Source: Akebia trifoliata (Eukaryota > Streptophyta > Magnoliopsida > Ranunculales > Lardizabalaceae). Taken from it: DNA of 64,000 nt. Positions within the stretch are counted from its first letter, which is position 1. Each line of letters starts with the position of its first letter. A program made the position numbers and the translations under genes. This document shows, piece after piece, positions 32,582 to 45,300 of this stretch. Below the pieces are notes generated by a model, which was not told the DNA's origin, did not search any database, and worked only from the letters and a program-made list of their open reading frames with translations. The stretch is taken from contig CM030714.1 in NCBI GenBank assembly GCA_017979445.1, positions 14,255,892 to 14,319,891 on the forward strand. The letters are read 5' to 3'.

Positions 32582-34151
32582 ATGGCGGTTTTTAAGGTTT
32601 CTTTGGGAGTAATTGCTGTTATTTTGAGCATTGTTTTTGCTGCTGCTGTGGAAGCACAGACTTTGGCTCCTGCTCCTGCGCCTACTAGTGATGGTACCTT
32701 GTTTTCTTTCTGGTTTATTTTTGTGTTCTGTTTCAGTTTTAATTTTTTTTTATTTTTTTAACTCGATTTGATTTTAGAGCTAAAAACTTCAAGTTTAGGG
32801 ATCCAGTTTTGGTTTCAATTTCTGATTTAAAAAAAAAAAAAAAAAAAAAAAAGGTCTTTTGGAAGTGTATTCAGTCTTACAATTGTGAGTAAAAGTCCTT
32901 TCCTACCTAGTTAACACGTCTTGTCTTCGAATGAGGCAAACCATTTAACTCAGCTTATATATATTTGTTTTCAAATAATTATAATTTTTTATACATATGG
33001 TGGATCTTCTAATCTGGTCATATAATCACATTTTCATTTGGATTACAAAATTTCTAATTGTCAAAATTTAAGTATTAAAAAAAAAAAAAAAAAAAAATAC
33101 AAATTGGCTCCTCTTGAGTTTTATTGTCTCGTGAGATGGCTAAGACCATGCCTCATGAAGCTGAGGTCTTGAGTTTAAATCCCCTCTTAGTGGCCACCGT
33201 TGGTAATTTATCCTAGAAATTAGCTAGTGTGTGTGTGGGGGGAGGGATGGAACTACACATGCCTCGAGGATTGGTCTAGTGCTTTAAGAGGTCTGGATAC
33301 CTTGGTTTCATTTCATATCAGATCTTGGAAGAGTTGATGTGATTCACATTGAATACCCCTCTAGTTCAAGAACATACACTTTTCATGGTTTCCTCCAAAA
33401 GTGGACTTGATTTGTACATACATTTCTGAGTTTTGTTGTGGTGGATTTCCAACATCTCCTTGCCTATGGAATTTGTTTTTTGTTCAATCAATCAGATCGA
33501 GGAATGGAACAACCACGTCAAACCAAATAGGCATCTTAACTATCCAATTTCGTGTAGAACTTTGCAGGATAATACAAGAGAATGTAATTAAGTGTTGGTA
33601 TCGATATATGGTTGTCATTCTTAGGACAAGGTATAAACAATGACGATGATGTTGATGACAATGTTCCATTGATTTCATAATTATTCAATGAGTGCCATTC
33701 TTGGATGTGGCCTACCCTAATATTCCATCAATTTGATTCTCTTGCTTTGAGAAAAATCTAAGGGTGTTGAGAGATGTTGATCACCCCCTTGTTTGTCTGA
33801 TTATTTGTCTTTTTTGGTTCTTTTATTTTGCTTGCCTTCTGTGCTAAAAAAATTCTTACTTTTAAGTCCGAATCCATTTCCATTCATCCAATATTGTCGC
33901 CTATCCGATGTATAATGTTGGTTGAAGATAACTACAAACTCATCAAGTAGTTTTTTTTTATTATTATTAAAGCTTTCTATGGTTTTATTTGAGTTATGGT
34001 TTGTTAAGGTGAGTGATTTATGTAGAGCTCTTGCTTTGTTTGTGTTTCAGGAACGTCAATTGACCAAGGAATAGCATACATGCTGATGGTGGTGGCGCTA
34101 GTGCTTACATACCTAATCCATCCCCTTGATGCCTCTTACAATTTCTTCTAA
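32582..34151 (+). CDS. AGP16/20-like: Arabinogalactan peptide (AG-peptide, AGP16/20 type)
   Basis: Exons 32582-32693 and 34051-34151, joined in phase 1 by a GT-AG intron of 1357 bases, encode 70 residues. Residues 1-26 are a signal peptide (MAVFKVSLGVIAVILSI...EAQ). Next comes the short glycomodule APAPAP, whose prolines become hydroxyproline and carry arabinogalactan chains. TSDGTSIDQGIAYMLMVVAL then leads into the hydrophobic C-terminus (VLTYLIHPLDASYNFF) that is replaced by a GPI anchor. The mature product is only about 10-13 residues, at the plasma membrane or cell wall. The order, including the TSDGTSIDQ motif, is that of Arabidopsis AGP16/20/22/41, whose exact paralogue I cannot choose. 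Frame and splice sites are intact, so it is likely active. Confidence 0.93.
33120..33300 (+). mobile_element. Possible tRNA-derived SINE in the AG-peptide intron
   Basis: GAGATGGCTAAGACC resembles a Pol III A box, and GAGTTTAAATCCCC about 35 bases later resembles a B box (GGTTCRANTCC). The spacing is right for a tRNA-derived SINE head. There is no clear poly-A or poly-T tail or flanking duplication, so the call is tentative. A-runs lie upstream at about 32828-32851 and 33077-33097. Confidence 0.35.
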
Positions 34152-35210
34152 TTTGACCTAAAGATGGGTTGTGGAGAGTGGATTTTCGTAGGTATTAGTA
34201 TTATTTATTAGATGATGTTGATGTATAGTTCATGATATGGTTTGTTTCGGTTTATAATTTTGACTTGGTGGAAGTGGTGAGGGAACAAGAGGTTTCTCTT
34301 CGTCTTTTTTACTTACCACCTTTGTTTCTTCTTTCATCAATAACCTTCTTTTCCATCTCTTTGGGGTTGATTCTCTCTGTTTTCCCCATCTTTCTTCAAT
34401 TCCAGATTCCATTCTTTTCATTTGATTATTTTTTTGATTTGACATTTTACTGGTTTGGTTATTTTTTTTACCCAAATTGGAAAGATTTATAAAATTCTCT
34501 AAATAAGGCGACATTGGTAATTTATCGACTAATAGTTGAATATGGTGACATTTTTACAAATATATACAAATTTCAAACATCATTTCTTGGTAAGTAACCA
34601 GGAAACATCATTTGTATAGTCTTGAAATTTTTTTCTGATCTCTTGACAATAGACATTCACGAATTTATCTGAATTAGCTGAAATGATTTTCCTTCGAGTC
34701 AAGTGTTTTTTCTCTGATTATATTTATTAATTTACTGGTAAGCCTGTTTTCACCCGAGTGTTAGCTCATTTTTTTTTACTGGACAAGTGAGATTAGTGGT
34801 TAATAATTAGTATGAAAAGTTGGTTATTGAACCCAAAAATATGAGCTCTTGTTATTATCATGCTTCTTATGTATTTTTAGGGTTTTCCATGTCATAGTGT
34901 AGGGGAGGACTTCACATTATATGAAAATGGATTTAAATGAACAGTGGGAAGCTTTTAATTATATAGGCTTGTTGTTTGAAAAAGGTATTAAATTTTATGG
35001 TTTCCATTTCAATCAGTCTGAAAATAAAATACTTTATAGAAATGTTTCATCGAGGATAGAAATTGAAAAAAAAAAAATGTAGAAATTAAAATAATTTTCA
35101 TCTGAAAATAAAATACTTTATAGAAATGATTGTGTTTTTCTGTTCTTGAAATTATAAGAAATCACAAAATGAATATGAAAACTGTTATTAAAGTATAACA
35201 AGTGTCTTGA
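34152..35210. other. AG-peptide 3' UTR and intergenic DNA
   Basis: The first 150-300 bases are probably the 3' UTR. A polypyrimidine-rich stretch follows (34290-34450). Near 35020 and 35100 a 28-base segment (starting TCTGAAAATAAAATACTTTA) occurs twice. No gene. Confidence 0.45.
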
Positions 35211-35348
35211 TGAATGCACGGGTCTTAGTATGCGGCTGACATGGCAAGGGCACAGAGTCATAGATCATTTTCATCGGGATACATAAGAAATAGATGTGTG
35301 ATTTTGTGCCCTTGCCATGTCAACCGCTACCGAGACTGCATGCATTCA
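35211..35348. mobile_element. Foldback MITE (about 138 bp), copy 2
   Basis: Left arm TGAATGCACGGGTCTTAGTA plus GCGGCTGACATGGCAAGGGC. Right arm GCCCTTGCCATGTCAACCGC to TGCATGCATTCA. Same family as 19788-19926. Confidence 0.8.
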
Positions 35349-35572
35349 GCATTATTCTCATGATAATCAACTTGTCTCTCTTTGTTTATTTTCATCACTT
35401 AATGCTTAAAAAAAAAAAAAAAACCAATTCAGTTGTCAGAGCAGTATATTTTTTTAGCATTTATATAGCATTTAATTTTTTTTGTTGAAGCAGTAAGGAC
35501 TGGTCTTTTTTTGCATGGACAAGTATGCCCTTATACTTAAAAGGGTATTTACTTCTTTAAATTAATAAGGCA

Positions 35573-35748
35573 ATTCACACCATAACCAAATTGTTTTGTC
35601 TTATATGAGTTTAAAATTTTGGAATGAGCTGATTTCTTATGAGGATGTTCTCTACAATGAGGAGATCATCATCGCCAAAAATCAACTCCTAAAAATTATA
35701 ACCCATATAAGATAAAAAAAATTGGCTATGGTGTGGGTTGCCCTTATT
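35573..35748. mobile_element. Single-hairpin relative of the TA-nested MITE family (copy H)
   Basis: The arms GGCAATTCACACCATAACCA and TGGCTATGGTGTGGGTTGCC surround one degenerate family hairpin (GGAATGAGCTGATTTCTTAT, GGATGTTCTCTACAATGAGG). The inverted repeat extends outward through AATTAATAAG. It is shorter than the other copies and has only one hairpin. Confidence 0.6.
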
Positions 35749-38700
35749 AATTCGTGGGGTGCTTTTATAATTACCCATCCTTCATTTTCATTAAAAATTA
35801 TTAATCCAAAATTAAGTTCTTTCATCTTTAAAATAAGATGATGAGATGCTCCAACTGTTATTATAAGAGAGATGATCGTGCATGTTGTATGAACAAATTT
35901 AAATTTGGATGAGAAAGTTATTATCTTGTAACTTAAAATTTGAGTACAACGACTTGTGTACGGAATTTAGAATATCAAAACATATTTTTTACATTTATGT
36001 TTTTTTTTATTATGTGTGATGTGAATTAACCGTTAAAACAGTCAAATAAAATATATTGTGATTGAAAAGGGTAATATAATTATTTTATCAATTTTTAATA
36101 GTAATTAATAAATAATATTTTGTGATTTACAATGCTTAATTTGAATAAGTTCAACACAATTCAATCAGGTAAATAGATAATATTCTAAGCACTTAAATTT
36201 AGCACTTATACAATTTCAACAATTATAATCTTTCATCACTTACTTGCTCAATTTAACAAACAGCCCCTAAGTGAAAATTGCTACATGTTTTATTTTTTAA
36301 TTTAATTTTATTTGTCTATTTTTCATATGTAAAAAAGTTAGTGATTGCAATCAATAGGTGTAGGTGGTTTTGAACCCAAGTCCTGGTATCAACATGGCTC
36401 TCAATTTGATGTCGTATGCCCGTTGACCTCGATCTACATTAAATGACTTGCAGAAAATGATCTAAATGCCCTCATCTTCAACCTCTGGCCCAAAACACTT
36501 GATTTTTATCCCCTAAATCTATAGTCTTCAAGCTCTTGAACCTCTATGATCAATTATTTAATTTTTCAAATAAAACAAATTATTTTAGAGAAAATTACTT
36601 AAAACCCTGAGTTTTGGACGGTTGCTTGATAGTCCATTTAGTAAACATTTTTATTTCTTAATGGACCCTTAACCCCATCTCATGTTATAATATTTTTGAA
36701 ATACTCAAACTACTTTTTAAAAAAAAAATAATTTTCTTCACTTACTTAGGTTTCCAAGGGTTATTCCAACCAATTTTTTTTTTATTTTTTATTTTTATCA
36801 TGAATGACAAATGGAAATAATATATTTTTAATTTTGAACATTTAAATGTATTTTTTTGATCTATTTCAACAACGAAATTGAGATTCAAAATTTTTTTTTT
36901 TATAGTGTCAAGCTCACTACTTTTTTATTATTGAATTCACCAATTTTAATTGTTAAGTTCTACAATTTTTTAAAAAAATGTCGAGCTTGAAAATAAAAAG
37001 TGATGACCTACACGCTGGTAAAATCGCCCTGTTTTCATTTTTCGAGTTCTTAAACTAAAAGCATGGAAAGATCGACTAAAAACTTGACATAACGACATGT
37101 GTAGATGATTTCAAATCAAAAGAACTATTCTAGAAAATGACTTCTTCATCCTCAAATCCTTTCCATCAAAATGGAGTCTTCGAAACATGACTAGAATGCT
37201 AGAAACCCAATTTTTTTTTTTTGGACGAAAATAATGATTTTGATTAGTTAGGGAAGTTTTGACATTTCAATAGTGAGAGATGTGTGGAGTGGGATTTGGG
37301 GGTTGATTAAAAATAAATTTTTTACTAAATGGAATATTAATAGAAGCCCTAAAGCTTAGGGGCTAATTAGAAAGAAATCCCTCAGTCAGTCTTTTAAGTA
37401 ATTTTCTCATTATTTTAACCTATTCAATCTCCGTTTTCAACCTCTTGTACAAAACCCAATCATATTCCATTGACCCAAAAAAACATGTTCTGATGTCTGA
37501 AATGTTGATTGAGAGAATCTTAAGGTTGCAGACGATAGGGAAACCAGAAGGTGAAGCTAATCAAAGGTTTTGACTAGTGGTTGAAGATGAGGTTGTTTTG
37601 GTCATTCTTTATTAGTCTTTTAGGGTAGAACAAGATCAGTATCAAAACATAGATATCTCAAATATTAACCAAACACAAAGAGGGGAGGGATTTGTCTAAA
37701 TCATGACAAAAGTAATATTATTTTCCAAGTGCCAACTAGCTATGATGTTGAGATTATAATTTGAGGCAAGCCTTTGTAAAGTTTTAATAAGTGTTTTAAT
37801 CTTTCAATTGGGGTGTGATAAATAATTTACGACATTAAGGGGTAATAAGTAAAAGTTGGGGAACCAAAAACTCTGATAAAAAGATTGAGGGGGACTGTTG
37901 AAGGCATAATAAACATTTTTGTGCATCCATTTGACATTTTACAAGATCCAAGGGCATCAATGTTGTTCGAAAAAACATGTGTTTTCAAATGCATTGTATA
38001 AAAGTTGTGTCTACAGAGAGAGATTAGTTATAATTCATTTATATTGAAACTAAATTCTGTATCTAATTTACTATTTCTTTCTACATACAATTTTTAACTT
38101 TGGTCATTTTTATAGATATTATAAATAATTTAAACAAATTTTATTATTTTGCTCAAAATTTGTACTTCAATAGAATTTCACTAAATGAATAGTTGTTTTT
38201 ACCAAAATGTACACAAAAGGACAGTTGATTAAATATCATGTCAAACCGAATGAAAATAAAGATCTTTTAATATATTTTCTGAAAATATGCCAAAAGTTAT
38301 TATTATTTTTTTAAAATTTGTTTTGATAACTGGGTATCCCTGTAGACGAGACCAGGCCCATATCTAGGCTTTACCCAATCCATAGACCACGGTCTTGTCC
38401 AAGGACTAGTCCTGGGGGTACGTGCAATGCCTGCACATCACATGCACCAGGTAAGTGAGGGTGCACTCACACGTAGCCCCCTTACGAAATTATTGCTCAC
38501 ACTGGATATTGAACTTATGACCTACGGGCATCAACTGCTTGGTCCGAACTCGTACAGGCATAAACTACATATTGGAGCTTTAAATGATTCATCTCTTCTT
38601 TAGAGTATACCACTAGTAAGGAAGATGAATTTTAATTTTTGAAAAAAATAAAATCATTAAGTCATATTTTTAGTGGAACAAATTATTATTAAGTTGATAC

Positions 38701-39358
38701 TTCATAGATAAAATGTTATTTTATAGAAGGAAAAAAAATTATAATGATTTTGAAATATTTTTTCCCATTCAATTCTTGAGAACCAGAACCAATGGGTAAG
38801 GTGATTCTTGGCCGTTCTGGTTGAGGCTCCACTTATTCTAAAACTGGAACCAGAAAAAATGTAGTGGTTATGTTTCTAATTTTTCTTAGGAACCAAACCG
38901 GAACCGGCCCATTGACACCAGTGAAGTCCATCAATCAGGTACCCATTCTGGAGAGAACCACCAAGTGATGGTTACACTGTGCCACTCCATACTCATGTCC
39001 TACCATTTTGTTAACTTTTGCAACAATTTAGCTATTTGATCACCCAAAAAAAAAAACAAACAAAGAGAGAAATAGAGAATGAATGAGGTGAAATCCCCAA
39101 ACAGGAATCATTTAAATAATTGCTTATGAAAATATTGAGAAACAACTTCCTGTAAATAAAAAACACCAAATTTTATACTGCCAAAATTGGAATCAAAATG
39201 CCAGTAAAAGAAAGAGATTTTTGGAAGTCTAACCTGTGCTATAGACGCAAATAGCTTGTCACAGTTACGTCTGTACCAATTGTTGCTGTGTTAGGGAAGG
39301 AAGGAGTTAGAAGATTGAAAACTTGGATGGACCGACCAACCGATCCTCACCCTCTTTA
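35749..39358. other. Intergenic, no gene recognised
   Basis: AT-rich, with degenerate repeats. Positions 36460-36560 resemble the tandem unit seen at 57260-58140 (TCTTCAAGCTCTTGAACC). A GC-richer fragment at 38330-38580 looks like an old dispersed repeat. Positions 38780-38930 carry hAT-like words ending ACCGGCCCATTGACACC. The right part probably contains the 3' UTR of the minus-strand carrier gene (about 39200-39358). No exon beyond that gene was found. Confidence 0.45.
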
Positions 39359-42300
39359 TCAGGAGGTTGAGTGTTTTTTATTTAGAATGTGTTTCATAAC
39401 TTCATAAAAGGAGACCACAATCCCAACTGATGGGCCAGTACGTGCAACACGTGGGCTAATGCCTGTGAAGAGTCCCTTCATCCCTCCATCCCTGTTTACA
39501 ATCAATATTTTAGCTCCATAAGTTTTTTTTTTTTTTTTCCAAACGTGCCAATGCTTTTAGCAACAACACATCATCACTACTACATACACAGATTCTTCAA
39601 AGAATATCAACATATCCTATAAGGAAAACAAAGATTCCAGTTTCATCAATCAAAAAGGTGAACAACACTGACCAATGTTGGACTAGCAGTATTTTGTGGC
39701 CAAACTTGATGGGTGTACAATCCCAATTAGAATAAACATGCAAGTTGAAGATTCTAAAAGAAAGAAAAAGATCTTAAAGGAAATGGAGTGAGGTGGTGAG
39801 AGTGGATACGAATGGACTGTCAATAACTTGTCAAGTACCTTTATGTAGTAAACTGAATTTATTGATAATTTTTGCATATCTATTACAAATGCCCTAATAG
39901 GGTATTTATAGACCAACTATCCTATTACAAGAATATTCTAGAAAACTATCTTATTGTAGAAGATTACAAGAATATTCTAGAAACTATCCTATTGTAGAAG
40001 ATTATAAGAATATACAAGAATATTCTAGAAACTATCCTATTGTAGAAGATTATAAGAATATACAAGAACATTCTAGAAAACTATCCTATTGTAGAAGATT
40101 ACAAGAATATTCTAGAAAGTTAAGAAAAACAAAAAATAATCAAGAATGTCCTATTTTCCTAAAATAAGCCTTGGAGATTTTTCAGCACTCCCCCTCAAGC
40201 TGGTGAATATATGCTTTCCATTCCCAGCTTGCCAATGACCTTTTGAAATGTGGTTCCAGGAATCCTTTCGTTAGAACGTCTGCCAATTGCCCTTCTGTTG
40301 AAACGTATGGGGTGCAAATTAAACCACTGTCTAGTTTTTCCTTTATGAAATGTCGATCCACTTCCACATGTTTTGTACAATTATGTTGCACTGGATTATG
40401 AGCAATATTGATGGCTGACTTGTTATCACAATACAATCTCATTGGACTATCCCAGGTGATTTTAAGATCTTCCAGAATTATTTTGATCCACAAAAGTTCA
40501 CAAATTCCTTGTGCCATTGCCCGAAACTCTGCCTCTGCACTTGATCTTGCTATAACCGGTTGTTTTTTACTTCTCCATGTAACTAGATTTCCTCCTAGAA
40601 ATGTACAATAACCGGATGTCGATCTTCTATCCACCACGGACCCTGCATAATCTGAGTCTGTGTATGCTTCCAAACGCAAGTTTGCTCCCTTTTTAAATAA
40701 AATTCCCTTACCTGGACTACCTTTTAAGTATTGGAGGATGCGGTATACGGCTTGCAGGTGTATACTCTTAGGATTGTGCATGAATTGGCTAACCACACTA
40801 ACAGAATATGCTATGTCAGGCCTAGTATGAGAGAGGTAAATCAGTCTTCCAACCAAACGTTGATACATCCCTTTGTCTACAATCTCATCTTCTGGAGCTT
40901 CACTTAGCCTATGATTTGCTTCTATTGGTGTCTCCATGGGCCTGCAACCCATTTTTCCAGTTTCCTTGAGAAGATCTAGCACATACTTCTGTTGTGAGAC
41001 AAATATTCCTTCCTTTGAACGAGCAACCTCTATACCTAGGAAATACTTCAACTTGCCTAGGTCCTTTATTTCAAACTCTTCTGCAAGACGTTTCTTGAGT
41101 GCTCCTTCTTCCTTCGCATCATTACCAGTGACAATAATATCGTCCACATATACCAGTAGTGCAGTTACTCCCCCAAAGGCTGAGTGTTTTATGAATAAAG
41201 TGTGATCACCTTGACTTTGTTTGTAGCCCATTCCTAACATTGTCTTTGTAAACCTTCCAAACCATGCTCGTGGAGATTGTTTTAACCCATACAATGCTTT
41301 CTTCAACCTGCATACCTTCTTATCTCCTGAATTGTCATCAAATCCTGGAGGCCTCACCATATAAATTTCTTCCTCTAGGTCTCCATGAAGAAAGGCGTTT
41401 TTCACGTCGAATTGGTGTAAACTCCAATCTAAATTGGCTGCTAATGACAACAAAATCCTTACTGTGTTCATCTTAGCCACCGGTGCAAATGTTTCTTCAT
41501 AGTCCACTCCATAGGTCTGTGTATAACCCTTTGCAACTAACTTGGCCTTGTATCGTTCAAGTGATCCATCAGCTTTATACTTCAGAGAAAACACCCATTT
41601 GCATCCAACAGGTTTCTTTCCTTTGGGTAGCTTGACCAACTCCCAGGTTTTGTTCTTTGCGAGTGCATCCATTTCTACTTTCATAGCATGTCTCTATTCT
41701 TCTTTGCTTAGGGCCTCGGATAGTGTTTGTGGTATGGTTGTGGAGTTTAGATGGGTGAGAAAGCTTTTGTGTGATGGTGACATTTTTTCGAATGACACAA
41801 AATGAGACAATGGATATTTTGTACAATTTCGGGTACCTTTTCTAACTGCAATGGGTAAGTCAAGATCATTTTTTTCAAAAACTTCAGAAGGCAAGTTGAT
41901 GACAGGGATATCAATATTTATCTCATTTCCGAGAGTTGGTTCAGACGCTTGAGTTAGCTTCGGCTTAGCAGTGGAACCTCTCTTCCTTGAGTAAACTTGC
42001 AATGGTTTCGTGATAACTGATTCAATACAAGTATGTCCTGGGGTTATAGGTTCAAGCTGTCCAACTTCGGGTTGTTTTGAAGGCTCAACTTGTTCTTGTT
42101 CAAGTTGTTTTGGTGGTTCAATTTCAGGCAAGGGAAATGGTGGAGTGTTTTGGGTTGGTGGTTGGCTAGCTTGAGCAGGAAAGTCCATTAGAAAGCCATG
42201 ATCCCCTTGATCCTTATCTTCACTAGTAAGTGTCTCCCCCTGAAGAAAAGGTTGGAAAAAACTTTCACCTTCAACAAAAGTTACATCGGCGGACACAAAG

Positions 42301-45300
42301 ATTTTGCGAGATGGTGGATGATAACATTTATAACCCTTTTGAGTTGAGGAATACCCCACAAAGACACACCTAAGAGCTCGAGGATCAAGTTTACTACGAC
42401 CATGAGAATGAATATGAACAAACGAGACACATCCAAAAACTCGAGGTGACAATCGATTGTGAGATGCAAAATCAGGAAAAAATTTGGAAAAGACCTCCCA
42501 GGGACTTTTAAAATCAAGAACTCGAGATGGAGTACGGTTTATTAAGTGGGCTGATGTGAGAACTGCTTCACCCCATAAGTATTTGGGGACATTCCGTTGG
42601 AATAACAGTGCACGAGTTGTTGACAAGAGATGGCCATTCTTCCTTTCTGCCACTCCATTCTGTTGGGGTGTATCTATGCAAGAGGATTCATGTATTATCC
42701 CCTCTTTTTGAAAATATGGAGATAATACTTGATTAAAATATTCTCTTGCATTGTCAGATCTTATTTTTTTTATTTTAACCCCAAACTGATTTTTGACCAT
42801 GTCATGAAAGATAGGGAGAACCGTACAAACATCAGATTTTTGTTTTAGCAAAAAAACCCATGTGACACGAGTACAGTCGTCAATAAACGTGACAAACCAT
42901 TTAGCCCCTGAAATATTTGAAATTCTTGACGGTCCCCAAATGTCACTATGGATTAATTGAAAAGGAAATGAGGATTTTTTATTACTCAAAGGAAAAGAAA
43001 CTCGTTTGTGTTTGGCAAACTCACAAATGTCACAATGAAATTCATGAATATCAATATTCTTAAATAAGGAAGGAAACATGACACTCAAAGTCCTAAAGGA
43101 AGGATGTCCAAACTGAAGGTGATAAAGCCAAATCTGGTCTTTTATTGAAGATCTTGTATCTGACAATAAGGAAGATGGATTGTCAATCATACAACTCTTA
43201 TTTTTATTCTGCACATCAAGGTAATAGAGGCCCCTGCTTTCCTTAGCATGCCCAATCGTCATCCCCGTAGCTTGGTCTTGAAAAATACAAGAGGTGGATG
43301 AAAATGTCAAGCTACAATTCAAATCCTTTGTAAGATTTTGGACAGAGACTAGATTTATTGTAAGTTTTGGAACGTGCAAAACATTTTTCAGAATTAATGA
43401 AGGACTTATGTGAATATCTCCTTGACCTGCTACAGTAGCAAGTGACCCATCGGCCAATGTAATTTTTCTGTTACTAGAACATGGACTATATGTGGAGAAT
43501 ATAAAGGAGCAATAAGTCATATGGTCGGTTGCTCCTGAATCAATGATCCAAGAGTCGAAATAGTTACTATCCGAGACACTAAAGGCATGAGAAGAAGAAA
43601 CCATACCTGAATGTGCAAATGAACACATACCCGATGGTTTCTCCAAGGAGTTGAGAAGTGATCTTAGCTATTAAATGTCTTCTTTGTTGATCTCCTTGCT
43701 ATTAGAATTCTCTTGAGCATCCGAGCCATCACTGCCGGTTCGTGCCAGATTAGCATGTAACTTTTGTTGCCAATTCTGTTGCCAGTTTCTTGATCCTCCC
43801 CCATTTCTACCAGAAAAGTTTTGTGGTCTCCCATGAAGTGTCACCATCACAGACTGATTGGTGGCTCCTGACTCTTCTGACATCGTGAATTTAGCAAAGA
43901 TCACAAGGAAAAAATAAAGGGAGGGTAAAAACAGATGAACAACGAACAAGATGGCAAAAAAGAAAAAAAAATCGATTCCCAGGATATGAACCTAAGGCTC
44001 TAATACCATGTAGTAAACTGAATTTATTGATAATTCTTGCATATCTATTACAAATGCCCTAATAAGGTATTTATAGACCAACTATCCTAATACAAGAATA
44101 TTCTAGAAAACTATCTTATTGTAGAAGATTACAAGAATATTCTAGAAACTATCCTATTGTAGAAGATTATAAGAATATACAAGAATATTCTAAAAACTAT
44201 CCTATTGTAGAAGATTATAAGAATATACAAGAACATTCTAGAAAACTATCCTATTGTAGAAGATTACAAGAATATTCTAGAAAGTTAAGAAAAACAAAAA
44301 ATAATCAAGAATGTCCTATTTTCCTAAAATAAGCCTTGGAGATTTTTCAGCACTTTAGACATAATTTTTTGATGCAATACGGGAGGGGAAGAAGTTGAAA
44401 TACAAGGTAGGGAATCTAGTTTGGGTTTTGTAATGACCTGAAATCCTAAAATGTATCTCGAGGAAAGAATTTTAGATCCGTGCATTGATTTAAAAGTTAT
44501 CAAATCCTCGAGTTTCGCATTTAATATTTTCCCAATAGGTAAACGACACCTTAGAGACGTAATTTGAGGAAACCGATCATACTATTAGATTCGTGTCGAA
44601 AAATCATCCAAAATAGAGTATAAGTTTGTCCAATTCGGCATTCGGGAAAAACAATTCCCAAAATGCCAAGTATGTCCCAACTTAAGTGATATAAATATCT
44701 AAATTCTATTAGAACTCCTCTCCAAACAAATCTCAACCATTTTCCTTCAATATTTGAAACTCAGATCTACGCCAAACGAGAACGATCCGAGCTTAGGCGC
44801 AAGAAGGAAAGTTGTTCCTCTCGCCGAGGGTTACGTGTGGACGCAAAGAAATTCGATTTTCGCCGGAAGAAAATTTTGGAGATTGGCCGGAGGCGATTTT
44901 AAAGTCCATTCAACCGTTGAAAATAGCTTGATGTAGGTTGCCTTCCCTTCTACCTTTTAGTTATGCGATAATTTCATAGAAAATCCATATGATTGTTGAT
45001 AAATCGATTGTTTCATTAAGTTTATACATATTTGAACAATTTGAATCATGTTTGCATGCTTATTTATGATTGGTTTTAGTTCATTTGATGTAATATAATC
45101 ATTTTATAGTTAATATGATATTTGGATCGATTTTGGTCGAGTTTCGACGAAAAATCAGCAATTCGGAAAAGTATCCGAATGTTGAGTTTGGTTCTAATTT
45201 TTTTTGTGTTGCTTCCATATAGTATGTATACCCATTTCCTACCGTTATTTCATTAAAAACAATTAAGTATTACTTTAAGTTCTTTAATAAATAAATAAAT

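Larger units (their letters stand above)
39844..44352 (-). mobile_element. Young Ty1/Copia retrotransposon in the carrier's last intron
   Basis: Complete ends: two 344-base LTRs (39844-40187 and 44009-44352) differ at four positions by my count, and an exact duplication CTTTA lies at 39839-39843 and 44353-44357. Internal order on the minus strand is primer-binding site, short gag remnant, protease, integrase, reverse transcriptase, RNase H, polypurine tract. It has the same orientation as the host gene. Gag is mostly missing and pol has in-frame stops, so the copy cannot move alone. The solo LTR in the gamma-tubulin intron belongs to the same family. Confidence 0.95.

Noticed and set aside
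39929..40117. CRISPR-like array (regularly spaced repeats)
   Set aside because: The tandem units are the heat-shock-element repeats of a plant LTR. Spacers are not unique and the DNA is eukaryotic.
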